Positions 27,093-38,524 are shown, counted from the stretch's first letter. The stretch: 64,000 bases of DNA from Flavobacterium sp. N502536 (GCF_025947345.1 NZ_CP110011.1:3286001-3350000), one strand, 5' to 3'. The notes: generated by a model from the letters alone, not told the origin. Numbers and translations: made by a program.

Positions 27093-27132
27093 AAACCGAA
27101 ATGCATTTTATAATGTTATTTCGGTTTTTTTT
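27093..27132 (+). terminator. Terminator of the M16 peptidase gene
   Basis: AAACCGAAAT pairs with ATTTCGGTTT and is followed by a T-run. Confidence 0.8.
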
Positions 27133-27222
27133 ATACGGTTTAAAAAATAATTTAGGTTTTATAAATGCAATCGAAATTTTTACCGCATTCTTAATTTTTG
27201 GAATTTGCAATTTGAAAAAAAA

Positions 27223-27250
27223 GGAATTTGGAATTTGAATTTTGGAATTT
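27223..27250 (-). repeat. 28-bp inverted repeat, right arm (AAATTCC family)
   Basis: Perfect reverse complement of 27039-27066. Extra degenerate copies (GGAATTTGCAATTTG, TTGGAATCT) extend on both sides. Confidence 0.85.
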
Positions 27251-27366
27251 AAGAAAATTGGAATCTAAGTCTTCTTTTAGGCTTATTTTTGGGTTTTTAA
27301 GACAATTGTGTTAATAACTTACCCGCTTTAAATGGTAATTTAACGGATATATAATTTGCGTTTTTA

Positions 27367-27374
27367 TATATTTG
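27367..27374 (+). promoter_or_regulatory. -7 box of gyrB
   Basis: TATATTTG, 39 bp before the gyrB ATG. An overlapping-type TAATTTG lies 15 bp upstream, so two starts are possible. No clear -33 TTTG is seen. Confidence 0.5.
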
Positions 27375-27382
27375 CGTGTTAG

Positions 27383-29353
<1,971 letters not shown>

Positions 29354-29367
29354 TAAATTTTAATCAT

Positions 29368-29413
29368 CAATTCGTTTAATTGTTTAAATTTACTTAAACG
29401 ATTAAACGAATTG
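29368..29413. repeat. GTTTAATCG-family inverted repeat between gyrB and mdh
   Basis: CAATTCGTTTAATTGTTTAA pairs with TTAAACGATTAAACGAATTG, 20-bp arms with one mismatch. There is no T-run, so it is not a typical terminator. Related words lie before cysS and valS. Confidence 0.75.
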
Positions 29414-29466
29414 TCGATTTATCAAATACACAAACAAATTAATTAATAACCGATAAAGTATAAAAT

Positions 29467-30402
29467 ATGAAAGTTACCATTGTAGGAGCAGGAAATGTTG
29501 GAGCTACATGTGCAGATGTTATTTCTTATAGAGGAATTGCTAGCGAAGTAGTGTTGTTGGATATTAAAGAAGGTTTTGCCGAAGGGAAAGCGTTGGATAT
29601 TATGCAATGCGCCACAAATACAGGTTTTAATACCAAAGTATCTGGGGTGACCAATGATTATTCTAAAACTGCCGGAAGTGATGTAGTAGTCATCACATCA
29701 GGAATTCCAAGAAAACCAGGAATGACTCGTGAAGAATTAATAGGTATAAATGCAGGAATTGTAAAAACAGTTGCCGAAAATGTATTGAAACATTCTCCGG
29801 ACACTATAATAGTTGTGGTTTCTAATCCGATGGATACAATGACGTATTTGGCATTGAAATCTACCGGAGTACCAAAAAACAGAATTATTGGTATGGGAGG
29901 AGCTTTAGATAGTTCACGTTTCAGAACCTATCTTTCTTTGGCTTTGGATAAACCAGCTAATGATATTTCGGCAATGGTTATTGGTGGTCATGGTGATACG
30001 ACTATGATTCCGTTAACCCGTTTAGCATCTTATAATGGAATTCCGGTAAGCGAATTTCTTTCAGAAGAAGCCTTACAAAAAGTAGCTGCCGACACTATGG
30101 TTGGAGGAGCAACTCTTACAGGTCTTTTGGGAACATCGGCCTGGTATGCGCCAGGAGCTTCTGTAGCTTATTTGGTAGACAGTATTTTAAATGATCAGAA
30201 AAAAATGATTGCCTGTTCTGTTTTTGTGGAAGGAGAGTATGGACAAGAGGATATCTGCATAGGAGTGCCATGTATAATTGGTAAAAACGGAGTAGAAGAA
30301 ATTTTAGACATTCAGTTAAACGATCAGGAAAAAGAGCTGTTTGCAAAAAGTGCAGCTGCGGTCAGAAGCATGAATGATGCTCTAAAATCGATTTTAGTAT
30401 AA
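29467..30402 (+). CDS. mdh: Malate dehydrogenase
   Basis: 311 residues, the LDH-like type of malate dehydrogenase. GAGNVGATCADV (residues 7-18) binds NAD, GIPRKPGMTREEL holds the substrate-contacting arginines, VSNPMDTMTY follows, and GGHGDTT contains the catalytic His. It oxidises malate to oxaloacetate in the citric acid cycle. An Arg in the specificity loop (IPRKPGMTR) supports malate over lactate. It lies between gyrB and secDF, followed by a terminator. Confidence 0.96.
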   Translation: MKVTIVGAGNVGATCADVISYRGIASEVVLLDIKEGFAEGKALDIMQCATNTGFNTKVSGVTNDYSKTAGSDVVVITSGIPRKPGMTREELIGINAGIVKTVAENVLKHSPDTIIVVVSNPMDTMTYLALKSTGVPKNRIIGMGGALDSSRFRTYLSLALDKPANDISAMVIGGHGDTTMIPLTRLASYNGIPVSEFLSEEALQKVAADTMVGGATLTGLLGTSAWYAPGASVAYLVDSILNDQKKMIACSVFVEGEYGQEDICIGVPCIIGKNGVEEILDIQLNDQEKELFAKSAAAVRSMNDALKSILV

Positions 30403-30420
30403 CGAATTTCGTAAAAAAAG

Positions 30421-30451
30421 GAAAAGGCTGCACTTTTGCAGTCTTTTTTTT
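30421..30451 (+). terminator. mdh terminator
   Basis: GGCTGC/GCAGTC stem (one G-T pair) followed by T8. Confidence 0.75.
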
Positions 30452-30471
30452 GAGATTAATTAATAAATAAA

Positions 30472-30502
30472 TTGGTTAATCTTTTCGTTAATTATATATT
30501 TG
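30472..30502 (+). promoter_or_regulatory. secDF promoter
   Basis: TTGG at 30472-30475 and TATATTTG at 30495-30502 are separated by about 20 bp, near the Bacteroidota consensus. The 5' leader is about 120 nt. Confidence 0.65.
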
Positions 30503-30629
30503 CTCGGTTTAAAAAAAATGTTGTAATTCGTGATCTCGATTTTTTAGTTTTAAAAACTCACGTCAGGGCTTATTTTATGGGACTTTAAAACAAAAACAAA
30601 CAATAAAACATAATTAATTTTTAGTAATA

Positions 30630-33602
30630 ATGCAGAATAAAGGACTTATTAAATTTTTCGCAATTCTATTTGCATTGGTAAGTATTTACCAACTCTCGTT
30701 CACTTTTGTGGCCAATAACGTCAAAAGTGAAGCTAAAGCTTTTGCAGGAGATAATCCTGATAAAGAATTAAAATATTTAGATTCTATTGGAAAAGAGAAA
30801 GTGTTAAACCTTGGTTTTACTGATTTTACTTATAATGAAGTAAAAAACAAACAACTGAACAAAGGTCTTGACTTAGAAGGAGGAATCAACGTGATTCTTC
30901 AAATTTCGGTTAAAGACGTTTTGAAAGGATTAGCAAACAATTCTAAAAATCCAGTATTTAATAAATCATTAGCTGATGCAACTGCAAATTTAGAAGGAAA
31001 CAAAACCTATTTAAATAAGTTCTTTGAAGCTTTTGAGGCTAACTCAAAAGGGACAGTGAAATTAGCTTCACCTGATATTTTTGCAAACAGAAGTTTACAA
31101 GGAGAAGGTGGTGTAGATTTTCAAATGTCTGATGCGCAAGTACAAAAAGTAATTAAGAAAAAAGTAGATGAGTCTATCGAAAGTGCTTACAAAGTACTTA
31201 GAGAGCGTATCGACAAATTTGGTGTAACGCAACCAAACATCCAAAAATTAGGAGAAACAGGAAGAATCTTAGTAGAGCTTCCAGGTGCTAAGGATGTAGA
31301 CAGAATCAAAAAATTATTAGGAGGAAAAGCTCAATTAGAGTTTTGGGAGACTTTTAAAATCGAAGAAATCGGTAACTTTTTAGTAGCGACTAACGAAGCT
31401 TTAAAAAAGACTGAAATCAAAAAAACAGAAACTAAAACTGTTGTTAAAGATTCATTAAATGCATTATTAACGGATAACGCTAAAGATTCAGTAGATACTA
31501 AAAAAGGAAACAACCCATTATTTGACAAAATGTTAGGTCAGGGTGGTGGACCAGTTTTAGGATACTTTGCTCCTAAAGATACAGCTACTGTAAACAACTA
31601 TTTTAAAAGAGCTGACATCAGAATTTTATTGGGTGCTGACCAACACAATGCAAAATTTGTGTGGAGTAAACCAACTACTATTAAAGATGCAAAAGGAAAA
31701 GATATTGAAGCAGTTGAATTATATGCTTTAAAAGGAAACAGAGACAATGTTCCTGCAATGAGCGGTGGTGTTGTTACAGATGCAAAAGATACATTTGACC
31801 AATTAGGAAAACCAGCTGTTTCTATGCAAATGAACAGCCAGGGAGCTAAAGTTTGGGAAGAATTAACAGGAAGAGCATTCTCTCAAAAAGGATATATCGC
31901 TATTGTTTTAGATAATATTGTTTACTCTGCGCCAGGTGTTACAAGTGGACCAATTGCCGGAGGAAGATCTGAAATTACAGGTTCTTTTGATGTAGCTGAA
32001 ACTAAAGATTTAGCTAACGTATTAAACGCAGGTAAATTACCAGCTTCTGCAGATATTATTCAGTCAACAGTTGTGGGACCATCTTTAGGTCAGGCTGCAA
32101 TTGATGCAGGTACAATTTCTTCTGTATTAGGATTTTTATTAGTTTGTTTATGGATGGTATTCTATTATGGTAAAGCAGGTTGGTATGCTAACCTTGCCTT
32201 ATTATTGAACTTACTTTTCTTGTTTGGAATTATGGCAAGTTTTGGTTTTGTATTAACATTGCCAGGTATTGCAGGTATCGTATTAACATTAGGTACAGCG
32301 GTAGATGCGAACATCATTATATTTGAAAGAGCTAAAGAAGAATTACGTGAAGGAAAATCATTGTCAGAAGCAGTTGTAGCTTCTTACGGATGGCACGGAG
32401 CAATGCGTTCTATTATCGACGCAAACGTTACTCACGTTTTAACTGGTGCAATCTTATTCATTTTTGGTACAGGACCAATTAAAGGTTTTGCTTTAACATT
32501 ATTGATTGGTATCGTAACTTCATTGTTTACTTCAATCTTTATTGCTAGAATTTTTATTGACAGAAACATTGCTGGAAAAGGAGATTTAACATTCTCTACA
32601 AACATTACTAAAAACTGGTTTACAAACTTCCACTTTGACTTTATTAAGATTAAGAAATTCACTTACATCTTCTCTTCAATTGTAGTTGTAGTGAGTTTAG
32701 TTTCTATCTTCTTCGTAAACGGATTAGATGAAGGTGTTGATTTTGTTGGAGGAAGAACATTCCAGGTGAAATTTGAAAAACCAATTGATGCTACTGTAGT
32801 ATCAGATGAATTATCTGCTTCTTTTGGTACTCCTGTTGAGGCTAAAATTTTAGGTGATGATGATCAGTTGAAAATCACAACTAAATATAAAATTAAAGAA
32901 GACGGTGTAGCTGTTGATGAAGAAGTGAATCAAATTTTATACAAGTCGTTAGCGAAATATTTCCCTAACACTTCTTATGAAAAATTCATCAACTCATTTG
33001 ATGGTAAGAGAATTGGAGTAGTGCAACAATCTAAAGTTGGAGCTTCTATTTCTGAGGATATCAAAACAAACTCTTACTGGGCTGTATTAGGTGCAATGGC
33101 AGTTATTTTCTTATACTTAATGATCTCTTTCCGTAAATGGCAATATTCATTAGGTGCGATTGCAGCTGTAGCGCATGACGTTATCTTTGTATTAGGAATC
33201 TACTCTTTATGTTATAAATTCATGCCTTTCCACATGGAAATGGATCAGCACTTTATTGCGGCTATCCTTACTGTAATTGGTTACTCTATGAACGATACTG
33301 TAATTGTATTTGACAGAATTAGAGAGTTTATCATCGGAAACCGTAAAGGAAGTTTTGAAGATATCGTAAACGCATCTATTAACACTACATTGTCAAGAAC
33401 GTTGAATACCTCATTAATGATGATCATCGTATTATTAACGATGTTTATCTTTGGTGGAGAATCTATCAGAGGATTTATCTTTGCCATGTTAATTGGTATT
33501 GTGGTAGGAACTTATTCATCATTATTTATTGCTACACCAGTATTGGTTGATACAATTTCAAGTGATGATAAACACACAATCGAAGACAAGCACAACGCAT
33601 AA
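30630..33602 (+). CDS. secDF: Fused protein translocase SecDF
   Basis: 990 residues, a SecD-SecF fusion. The SecD half has a first transmembrane helix (FFAILFALVSIYQLSFTFV), the periplasmic P1 domain with LDLEGGINVILQ and RIDKFGVTQPNIQ, and the helices with GTAVDANIIIFERAKEEL. The SecF half starts near residue 680 with IFSSIVVVVSLVSIFF, then GVDFVGGRTFQVKF and YSMNDTVIVFDRIREF. It uses the proton gradient to pull exported proteins from SecYEG. It has its own promoter and terminator. Fused SecDF of this size is usual in Bacteroidota. Confidence 0.96.
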   Translation: MQNKGLIKFFAILFALVSIYQLSFTFVANNVKSEAKAFAGDNPDKELKYLDSIGKEKVLNLGFTDFTYNEVKNKQLNKGLDLEGGINVILQISVKDVLKGLANNSKNPVFNKSLADATANLEGNKTYLNKFFEAFEANSKGTVKLASPDIFANRSLQGEGGVDFQMSDAQVQKVIKKKVDESIESAYKVLRERIDKFGVTQPNIQKLGETGRILVELPGAKDVDRIKKLLGGKAQLEFWETFKIEEIGNFLVATNEALKKTEIKKTETKTVVKDSLNALLTDNAKDSVDTKKGNNPLFDKMLGQGGGPVLGYFAPKDTATVNNYFKRADIRILLGADQHNAKFVWSKPTTIKDAKGKDIEAVELYALKGNRDNVPAMSGGVVTDAKDTFDQLGKPAVSMQMNSQGAKVWEELTGRAFSQKGYIAIVLDNIVYSAPGVTSGPIAGGRSEITGSFDVAETKDLANVLNAGKLPASADIIQSTVVGPSLGQAAIDAGTISSVLGFLLVCLWMVFYYGKAGWYANLALLLNLLFLFGIMASFGFVLTLPGIAGIVLTLGTAVDANIIIFERAKEELREGKSLSEAVVASYGWHGAMRSIIDANVTHVLTGAILFIFGTGPIKGFALTLLIGIVTSLFTSIFIARIFIDRNIAGKGDLTFSTNITKNWFTNFHFDFIKIKKFTYIFSSIVVVVSLVSIFFVNGLDEGVDFVGGRTFQVKFEKPIDATVVSDELSASFGTPVEAKILGDDDQLKITTKYKIKEDGVAVDEEVNQILYKSLAKYFPNTSYEKFINSFDGKRIGVVQQSKVGASISEDIKTNSYWAVLGAMAVIFLYLMISFRKWQYSLGAIAAVAHDVIFVLGIYSLCYKFMPFHMEMDQHFIAAILTVIGYSMNDTVIVFDRIREFIIGNRKGSFEDIVNASINTTLSRTLNTSLMMIIVLLTMFIFGGESIRGFIFAMLIGIVVGTYSSLFIATPVLVDTISSDDKHTIEDKHNA

Positions 33603-33621
33603 TTAAATGCTTAAGTTATAG

Positions 33622-33655
33622 AAAAAGATCCGGTGAAAACGGATCTTTTTTTTTG
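33622..33655 (+). terminator. secDF terminator
   Basis: AAAAGATCCG pairs with CGGATCTTTT around GTGAAAA and is followed by T-rich DNA. Confidence 0.85.
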
Positions 33656-33679
33656 TTATATTTAGATTAGTAAAAAGAA

Positions 33680-34300
33680 ATGCCTATGAGTAGAAAACTA
33701 CTATTGTTTTTAATTATTTTTTTTGGTGTATTCAAGATTTCAGGGCAGGTTAAAAAGGAAAAAGTGGCGCTGGGTGTTAACTATGGTTTTGGTAGCGAGT
33801 TTAACAACAGAAACTATACTTTTACCAATCAATTTTATAAAATAGAATTGTACTACCGGGTAAAGGAAACACGGCATTTTCAGTTTGAAATTTTAATTCA
33901 GCCGGAAGTTAATTTTGGAAGACACCAATTGTTGAACTTTTATTTTGTAAAACCAGAAGAACCGGATTATCTTGAAAAGAGAGAAGAATATACCAAGCTG
34001 AAAGAGGTATATGAATATGTGCTGAATCTTGGTTTTTTAGTCAGAAAACCGATTGGTAAGGTTTTTTCGGTTTATGCTTTAGGAAGTATTGGCCCCTTGA
34101 TAACGGACCGGGACACCGAAAGATTGTCGGCCGGTTTTGCTTTTGCAGATGTTTTTGCGCTGGGTTTTTCGGTTCAAGCAGAACAGCTACGATTTGATAT
34201 TCGTTCAGGGATTCGGCACGTCTCAAACGCCGGACTAAATAGTGAAAACGCAGGATTTAACACGCGAAATATTGAATTTGGTATTTCGTATTGTTTGTAA
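33680..34300 (+). CDS. PagL-like lipid A deacylase (acyloxyacyl hydrolase family)
   Basis: 206 residues with a signal peptide (MSRKLLLFLIIFFGVFKISGQ; the second ATG at 33686 is an equally good start). The rest is a small barrel. RHVSNAGLNSENAGFN near residue 178 matches the H-x-S-N-A motif of PagL, whose His-Ser pair with a later Glu removes the 3-O acyl chain of lipid A in the outer membrane. The final strand ends EFGISYCL. The Glu of the triad cannot be placed with certainty. A possible -7 box TATATTTA lies at 33657. It converges with lgt across a shared terminator. Confidence 0.7.
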   Translation: MPMSRKLLLFLIIFFGVFKISGQVKKEKVALGVNYGFGSEFNNRNYTFTNQFYKIELYYRVKETRHFQFEILIQPEVNFGRHQLLNFYFVKPEEPDYLEKREEYTKLKEVYEYVLNLGFLVRKPIGKVFSVYALGSIGPLITDRDTERLSAGFAFADVFALGFSVQAEQLRFDIRSGIRHVSNAGLNSENAGFNTRNIEFGISYCL

Positions 34301-34339
34301 AAAAAACGCCCGATATTGGACATATCGGGCGTTTTTTTT
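34299..34339. terminator. Bidirectional terminator between the PagL-like gene and lgt
   Basis: AAAAAACGCCCGATAT pairs perfectly with ATATCGGGCGTTTTTT around a 5-nt loop. A/T runs on both sides serve both strands. Confidence 0.92.
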
Positions 34340-34354
34340 GTTTTTGTATTGTTA

Positions 34355-35287
34355 TTAAGATTCCGCTAAAGGGTTTCTTTGTGCTCTTATGATAAAGAAA
34401 AGGCCAATAATAATAAACGGAATGCTTAGCCATTGTCCGGTGGAGAAAAGGCCTAATTCGTTCTCAAATCCGCCCTGACTTTCTTTTACAAATTCAACTA
34501 CAAAACGTACGGCAAATAAAAGAACCAGGAACAGTCCGAACAATAATCCTGATTTCAGTCTGGCATTCGTTTTCCAGTATAAGAAAAACAAAACAGCAAA
34601 AACAAAGACATATGAAATTGCTTCGTACAATTGTGTTGGGTGTTTTGCCGGAACCTGAGCTAGTAAGTCAGCAAATTTAGGATCGGTTGCAATAGCAGTA
34701 TAAGCGGCTTTTGGATCTGCAATTTGTGTAGCATTTACCGCTTCATTTTTGCTGAATTGATCGTGTAAAAAACGAATTCCGAAAGCAGAAGTCGTTTCAT
34801 GTCCGATAATTTCAGAATTGAAGAAGTTTCCTAAACGAACAAAAATAGCGCCACTGGCAACCGGAATTACTACACGGTCCAAAATCCATAATAAAGGACG
34901 TTTTAGGATCATTTTGCTGTAATAATACATTGCAACAATAATGGCAATAGCAGCACCGTGGCTGGCTAATCCCTGAAAGCCGGTAAATTCGAATTTTGGT
35001 TCAAATCTAACCGGTAAAAATATCTCAAGTAAGTGATTTCTAAAATATTCCCAATCGTAGAATAAAACATGTCCTAAACGGGCGCCTATTAAAGTTGCCA
35101 GAACCGTCCAGACAAATAAAGAATCCAGTTTGTCAATAGATTCGTTTTCGCGTTCGAAGATTTTTTTCATTAAAAACCATCCTAAACCGAAGGCAATTAC
35201 AAACATTAAGCTGTAGTAGCGAATCATAAAAAAACCTAAATCGATTCCTTCCGAAGGATTCCAAACAATATTTAAGGGCTGTGTCAT
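34355..35287 (-). CDS. lgt: Prolipoprotein diacylglyceryl transferase
   Basis: 310 residues, polytopic inner-membrane enzyme. GARLGHVLFYDWEYF and GLASHGAAIAI are the conserved Lgt segments, and the signature around the essential Arg is VRLGNFFNSEIIGH. HPTQLYEA follows before the last helices. It moves diacylglycerol to the lipobox Cys of prolipoproteins. It is longer than E. coli Lgt because of an acidic/Ala-rich insert between the signature and HPTQ, which is common in the phylum. It is the last gene of the cysS-yidD-lgt minus-strand run. Confidence 0.95.
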   Translation of the reverse strand: MTQPLNIVWNPSEGIDLGFFMIRYYSLMFVIAFGLGWFLMKKIFERENESIDKLDSLFVWTVLATLIGARLGHVLFYDWEYFRNHLLEIFLPVRFEPKFEFTGFQGLASHGAAIAIIVAMYYYSKMILKRPLLWILDRVVIPVASGAIFVRLGNFFNSEIIGHETTSAFGIRFLHDQFSKNEAVNATQIADPKAAYTAIATDPKFADLLAQVPAKHPTQLYEAISYVFVFAVLFFLYWKTNARLKSGLLFGLFLVLLFAVRFVVEFVKESQGGFENELGLFSTGQWLSIPFIIIGLFFIIRAQRNPLAES

Positions 35288-35352
35288 GTATTGTTGTTTT
35301 TGAGTATTTGGTAAAAATAAATATTAAAAATGGAGTTCTACTTTATAAAAAG

Positions 35353-35592
35353 TTAATGTTTGTGTGAACATTTTTTCTCCGGAACAGGATCGTAACCGGT
35401 TCTTCCCCAAGGGTGGCAGCTTAGGATTCTTTTCATGCCGAGGTATCCTCCATAAAACAAGCCATGTGTTTGCAGGGCCTGAATCATATAAGTAGAGCAC
35501 GTTGGTTCAAATCTGCAACTCGCCGGAGTAAAAGGCGATATTGCAGATTGATAAAAGCGGACTAATAAAACAAATGGAGTGATTACTTTCAT
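35353..35592 (-). CDS. yidD: Membrane protein insertion efficiency factor YidD
   Basis: 79 residues. [20 protein letters not shown] and [19 protein letters not shown] are the family hallmarks, with the three conserved Cys. It is a small peripheral inner-membrane protein that assists YidC-dependent insertion. It lies 22 bp after cysS and about 65 bp before lgt on the same strand, so it is probably co-transcribed. Confidence 0.94.
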   Translation of the reverse strand: MKVITPFVLLVRFYQSAISPFTPASCRFEPTCSTYMIQALQTHGLFYGGYLGMKRILSCHPWGRTGYDPVPEKKCSHKH

Positions 35593-35614
35593 GGTTTATT
35601 AGAGAGTGATTGTG

Positions 35615-37093
35615 TTATATCGAGAAACTTGTTCCTTCTTTTCCATCTTTCAACTGAATGCCCAAGGCAATCAACTGATCGCGAATCTGATCTGAAAGAG
35701 CAAAGTCTTTATCGGCTCTGGCCTGATTTCTCATTCCGATAAGCATATTGACAGTTCCTGCTAATTTATCGGTATTTCCGTCTGTGGCCTTGTCACTGGT
35801 CAAACCTAAAACATCAAAAACAAAAGCATTAATTGTAGTTGTGAAAGTGTTTAAGTCTTCAGCCGACAGGGTTTCTTTTTTCTCTTTTAATAAATTGATG
35901 AAACGAACCGCTTCAAATAATTGCGCAATCAGGATTGGCGTATTAAAATCGTCATTCATCGCATCGTAGCACAATTGTTTCCATGATGCAACGTCGATAG
36001 AGCTTGTTGCGTCTGCTGTAAGAGACGGTAAAGCATCTACGGCTTCCATTAATCGTTTATATCCTTTTTCGGCAGCCACAATAGCATCATCAGAAAAATC
36101 TAAAATACTTCTGTAATGCGCCTGTAACATAAAGAAACGGGTTACTGATGCAGAAAAAGCTTTGCTTAAAAAGGCATTGTCTCCGCTTAGAATCTCTCCC
36201 GGTAAAATGTTATTTCCGGTTGATTTTGCCATTTTCTTTCCGTTCAAAGTCAGCATGTTGGCATGCATCCAGTAGTTTACCGGAGACTGACCTGTACAAG
36301 CTTCGTTTTGAGCGATTTCACATTCATGGTGTGGGAATTTCAAATCCATTCCACCTCCGTGAATGTCAAAATGGTTGCCCAGATATTTGGTACTCATGGC
36401 TGTACATTCTAGATGCCAGCCCGGAAAACCATCACTCCATGGTGAAGGCCATCTCATAATATGTTGGGGTTCTGCCTTTTTCCAAAGCGCAAAATCCTGT
36501 GGGTTTCTTTTGTCCGATTGTCCATCAAGATCACGGGTGTTGGCTAACATATCTTCGATATTTCGGCCGCTTAAAACTCCGTAATTGTTGGTTTCGTTAT
36601 ATTTTACTACATCAAAATAAACCGATCCGTTGGCTTCATAACCAATTCCGGTCGCGATGATTTTCTTAACGATTTCGATTTGCTCGATAATGTGTCCCGT
36701 AGCAGTTGGTTCGATACTAGGCGGTAGAAAGTTGAACGATTTCAGAATATCGTGAAAATCTACCGTATAACGCTGCACCACTTCCATTGGTTCTAATTGT
36801 TCCAATCGTGCTTTCTTGGCAATTTTGTCTTCGCCTTCGTCAACGTCGTCTACAATATGTCCAACATCAGTAATGTTACGCACGTATCTTACTTTGTAAT
36901 CAAGGTGTAAAAAATACCTGAATATCACATCAAAAGACATGAAAGTTCTAACATTTCCTAAGTGTACATTGCTATAAACCGTAGGTCCGCAAACATACAT
37001 TCCAACGTTTCCTTCATGTATAGGGTTGAAATTTTCTTTTTCACCCGAAAGTGAATTGTATATTTTTAGATGTTGAGCTGTGTATAAAGGCAT
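35615..37093 (-). CDS. cysS: Cysteine--tRNA ligase
   Basis: 492 residues, class I synthetase. [18 protein letters not shown] holds the first zinc Cys and the HIGH-type HLGN motif. WHLECTAMS and HHECEIAQ give the remaining zinc ligands, and [10 protein letters not shown] is the KMSKS loop (Ala for Ser in the second position). The C-terminal part includes the anticodon-binding helices and [17 protein letters not shown]. The start at 37093 is the ATG before [12 protein letters not shown], preceded by GTTTAATCG-type repeats rather than a visible promoter. It attaches cysteine to tRNA-Cys. Confidence 0.96.
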   Translation of the reverse strand: MPLYTAQHLKIYNSLSGEKENFNPIHEGNVGMYVCGPTVYSNVHLGNVRTFMSFDVIFRYFLHLDYKVRYVRNITDVGHIVDDVDEGEDKIAKKARLEQLEPMEVVQRYTVDFHDILKSFNFLPPSIEPTATGHIIEQIEIVKKIIATGIGYEANGSVYFDVVKYNETNNYGVLSGRNIEDMLANTRDLDGQSDKRNPQDFALWKKAEPQHIMRWPSPWSDGFPGWHLECTAMSTKYLGNHFDIHGGGMDLKFPHHECEIAQNEACTGQSPVNYWMHANMLTLNGKKMAKSTGNNILPGEILSGDNAFLSKAFSASVTRFFMLQAHYRSILDFSDDAIVAAEKGYKRLMEAVDALPSLTADATSSIDVASWKQLCYDAMNDDFNTPILIAQLFEAVRFINLLKEKKETLSAEDLNTFTTTINAFVFDVLGLTSDKATDGNTDKLAGTVNMLIGMRNQARADKDFALSDQIRDQLIALGIQLKDGKEGTSFSI

Positions 37094-37100
37094 TTTTTTG

Positions 37101-37180
37101 TTGTTTAATCGTTTATTTGTTTAACCGTTTATTTTTTTATTGTAATCGTTTATTTGTTGCTTGTTTAATCGTGTAAACGT
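37101..37180. repeat. GTTTAATCG-family repeats upstream of cysS
   Basis: At least four direct copies of TTTAATCG/TTTAACCG or TTTATTTG words, such as GTTTAATCGTTTATTTG, lie between the four-helix gene and cysS. Confidence 0.65.
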
Positions 37181-37198
37181 TTTGTAATTACTTAAGTC

Positions 37199-37507
37199 TT
37201 ATTCTTTGGAAAGATAATACTTTTTTAAGCTGTTTATCTGATTGCAAATTTTTTCAATTTTCTCACGTAATTCGATGTAATCAATGTCAGATATGTAATT
37301 TAAATCTTTTGCAATGATCAGATGGTTTAAAGTTTCCATTGCCGATGCGTATGAAATCGTCAGGAAATGAGCTTTGTCTTTATTCGAATTTCTCGAAGTT
37401 CCTTCTGCAATATTTGTCGCAATTGAAGAAGAGCTTCTCTTGATTTGAGAAGTTATCCCGAATAGTTCACTTGATGGAAATTTACCAGTTAATTTATAAA
37501 TATCCAA
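37199..37507 (-). CDS. Four-helix bundle protein (S23/IVP family), start codon apparently lost
   Basis: From a TTG at 37507 the protein is 102 residues: KRSSSSIATNIAEGTSRNSN and FLTISYASAMETLNHLI are the family signature. Homology continues upstream of that codon: the same frame encodes FEKLEVWQNTRGLIL up to about 37549, matching the usual N-terminus of the family. The frame closes at a TAA (37559-37561) with no ATG, GTG or TTG before it. So either a non-standard start is used or the original ATG has mutated. Function of the family is unknown. It sits amid GTTTAATCG repeats between folE and cysS, as if inserted into that gap. Confidence 0.75.
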   Translation of the reverse strand: MDIYKLTGKFPSSELFGITSQIKRSSSSIATNIAEGTSRNSNKDKAHFLTISYASAMETLNHLIIAKDLNYISDIDYIELREKIEKICNQINSLKKYYLSKE

Positions 37508-37566
37508 AATTAATCCTCTGGTGTTTTGCCAAACTTCTAACTTCTCAAATGAAAAAACTTAAATTA

Positions 37567-37640
37567 TTTTCTGTTTAATTGTTGATTTTTTGAATCGCAA
37601 ACGTAGGACCAGGCCAAGCAATTAAACAAATTAACGATTT
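37567..37640. repeat. GTTTAATTG-type words downstream of folE
   Basis: TGTTTAATTGTTGATTT at the left and AATTAAACAAATTAACGATT at the right are loosely inverted around an unrelated core. Same word family as 29.37, 37.10 and 48.37 kb. Confidence 0.5.
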
Positions 37641-37650
37641 ACCGGTTCAA

Positions 37651-38322
37651 CTAAAATTGCGTATCTAATTTAATATAGTCTAAAAGTTCTCTTTTAGTTT
37701 GCGGATCTTTAAATCTACCACCAAATTCAGAAGTTACGGTACTGCTTTCGATATCTTTAATTCCTCTTGAGTTTACGCAAAGGTGTTTGGCATCGATAAC
37801 GCAGGCTACGTCTTCGGTTCCAAGTGCTTTTTGTAATTCCTGAACAATTTGCATGGTTAAACGCTCCTGTACCTGAGGTCTTTTAGCGTAATATTCTACG
37901 ATACGGTTCATTTTGGACAAACCAATAACTCTTCCGTTAGAAATATAAGCCACATGCGCTCTTCCGATAATTGGCAATAAATGGTGCTCACAGGTAGAAT
38001 AAACCGTAATGTTTTTCTCTACAAGCATTTCACCGTATTTGTAATTATTGTCAAAAGTAGAAGCTTTTGGCTGTCTTGAAGGGTTAAGACCTCCAAAAAT
38101 CTCTTTTACAAACATTTTTGCTACTCGGTTTGGAGTACCTTTTATGCTGTCATCCGTCAAGTCCATTCCCAGAGTTTGGAGAATGTTTTCAACATCTTTT
38201 TTTATCTTTTCTATTTTTTCGTCATCACTTAAGTCAAAAGCGTCCTGTCTTAAAGGATTTTTTGCATTACTGCTAAAATGATTGTCTCCTATTTCGTCTA
38301 AAAAATCTTCGTTATTTATCAT
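37651..38322 (-). CDS. folE: GTP cyclohydrolase I
   Basis: 223 residues. The zinc Cys-His site is in STCEHHLLPIIGRAHVAY, GLSKMNRIVEYYAKRPQVQE follows, and the later metal Cys lies in DAKHLCVNSRGIKD. It converts GTP to dihydroneopterin triphosphate, the first step of folate synthesis. The N-terminal 45 residues are acidic and variable. A -7-like TATCTTTA lies upstream on the minus strand (38364-38371), about 40 bp from the start. Confidence 0.95.
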   Translation of the reverse strand: MINNEDFLDEIGDNHFSSNAKNPLRQDAFDLSDDEKIEKIKKDVENILQTLGMDLTDDSIKGTPNRVAKMFVKEIFGGLNPSRQPKASTFDNNYKYGEMLVEKNITVYSTCEHHLLPIIGRAHVAYISNGRVIGLSKMNRIVEYYAKRPQVQERLTMQIVQELQKALGTEDVACVIDAKHLCVNSRGIKDIESSTVTSEFGGRFKDPQTKRELLDYIKLDTQF

Positions 38323-38470
38323 TAAAAACTTACTATTAGTATGGGTATTTCTTTTTAAGGCGGTAAAGATAATTAATAAATAGGAAATCTTTTCTATGGT
38401 TTTTACTATTTAATTGCTCCTTTTGGTATATAATTTAAATTGTTTCCAAAATGTGGTTTCTTTAAAATGC

Positions 38471-38504
38471 AAAAGACAATAACACAGGCTGTTATTGTCT
38501 TTTG
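38471..38504 (-). terminator. Terminator of the aminotransferase gene
   Basis: AAAAGACAATAAC pairs with GTTATTGTCTTTT around CACAGGCT-type loop bases. On the minus strand it ends in TTTT 20 bp after the stop. Confidence 0.85.
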
Positions 38505-38524
38505 AAAGTTTTGGTTTTGTATTA

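Noticed and set aside
37199..37507. Four-helix bundle gene considered as the antitoxin or toxin of a two-gene system
   Set aside because: No partner ORF lies next to it, and the family has no known toxin activity.
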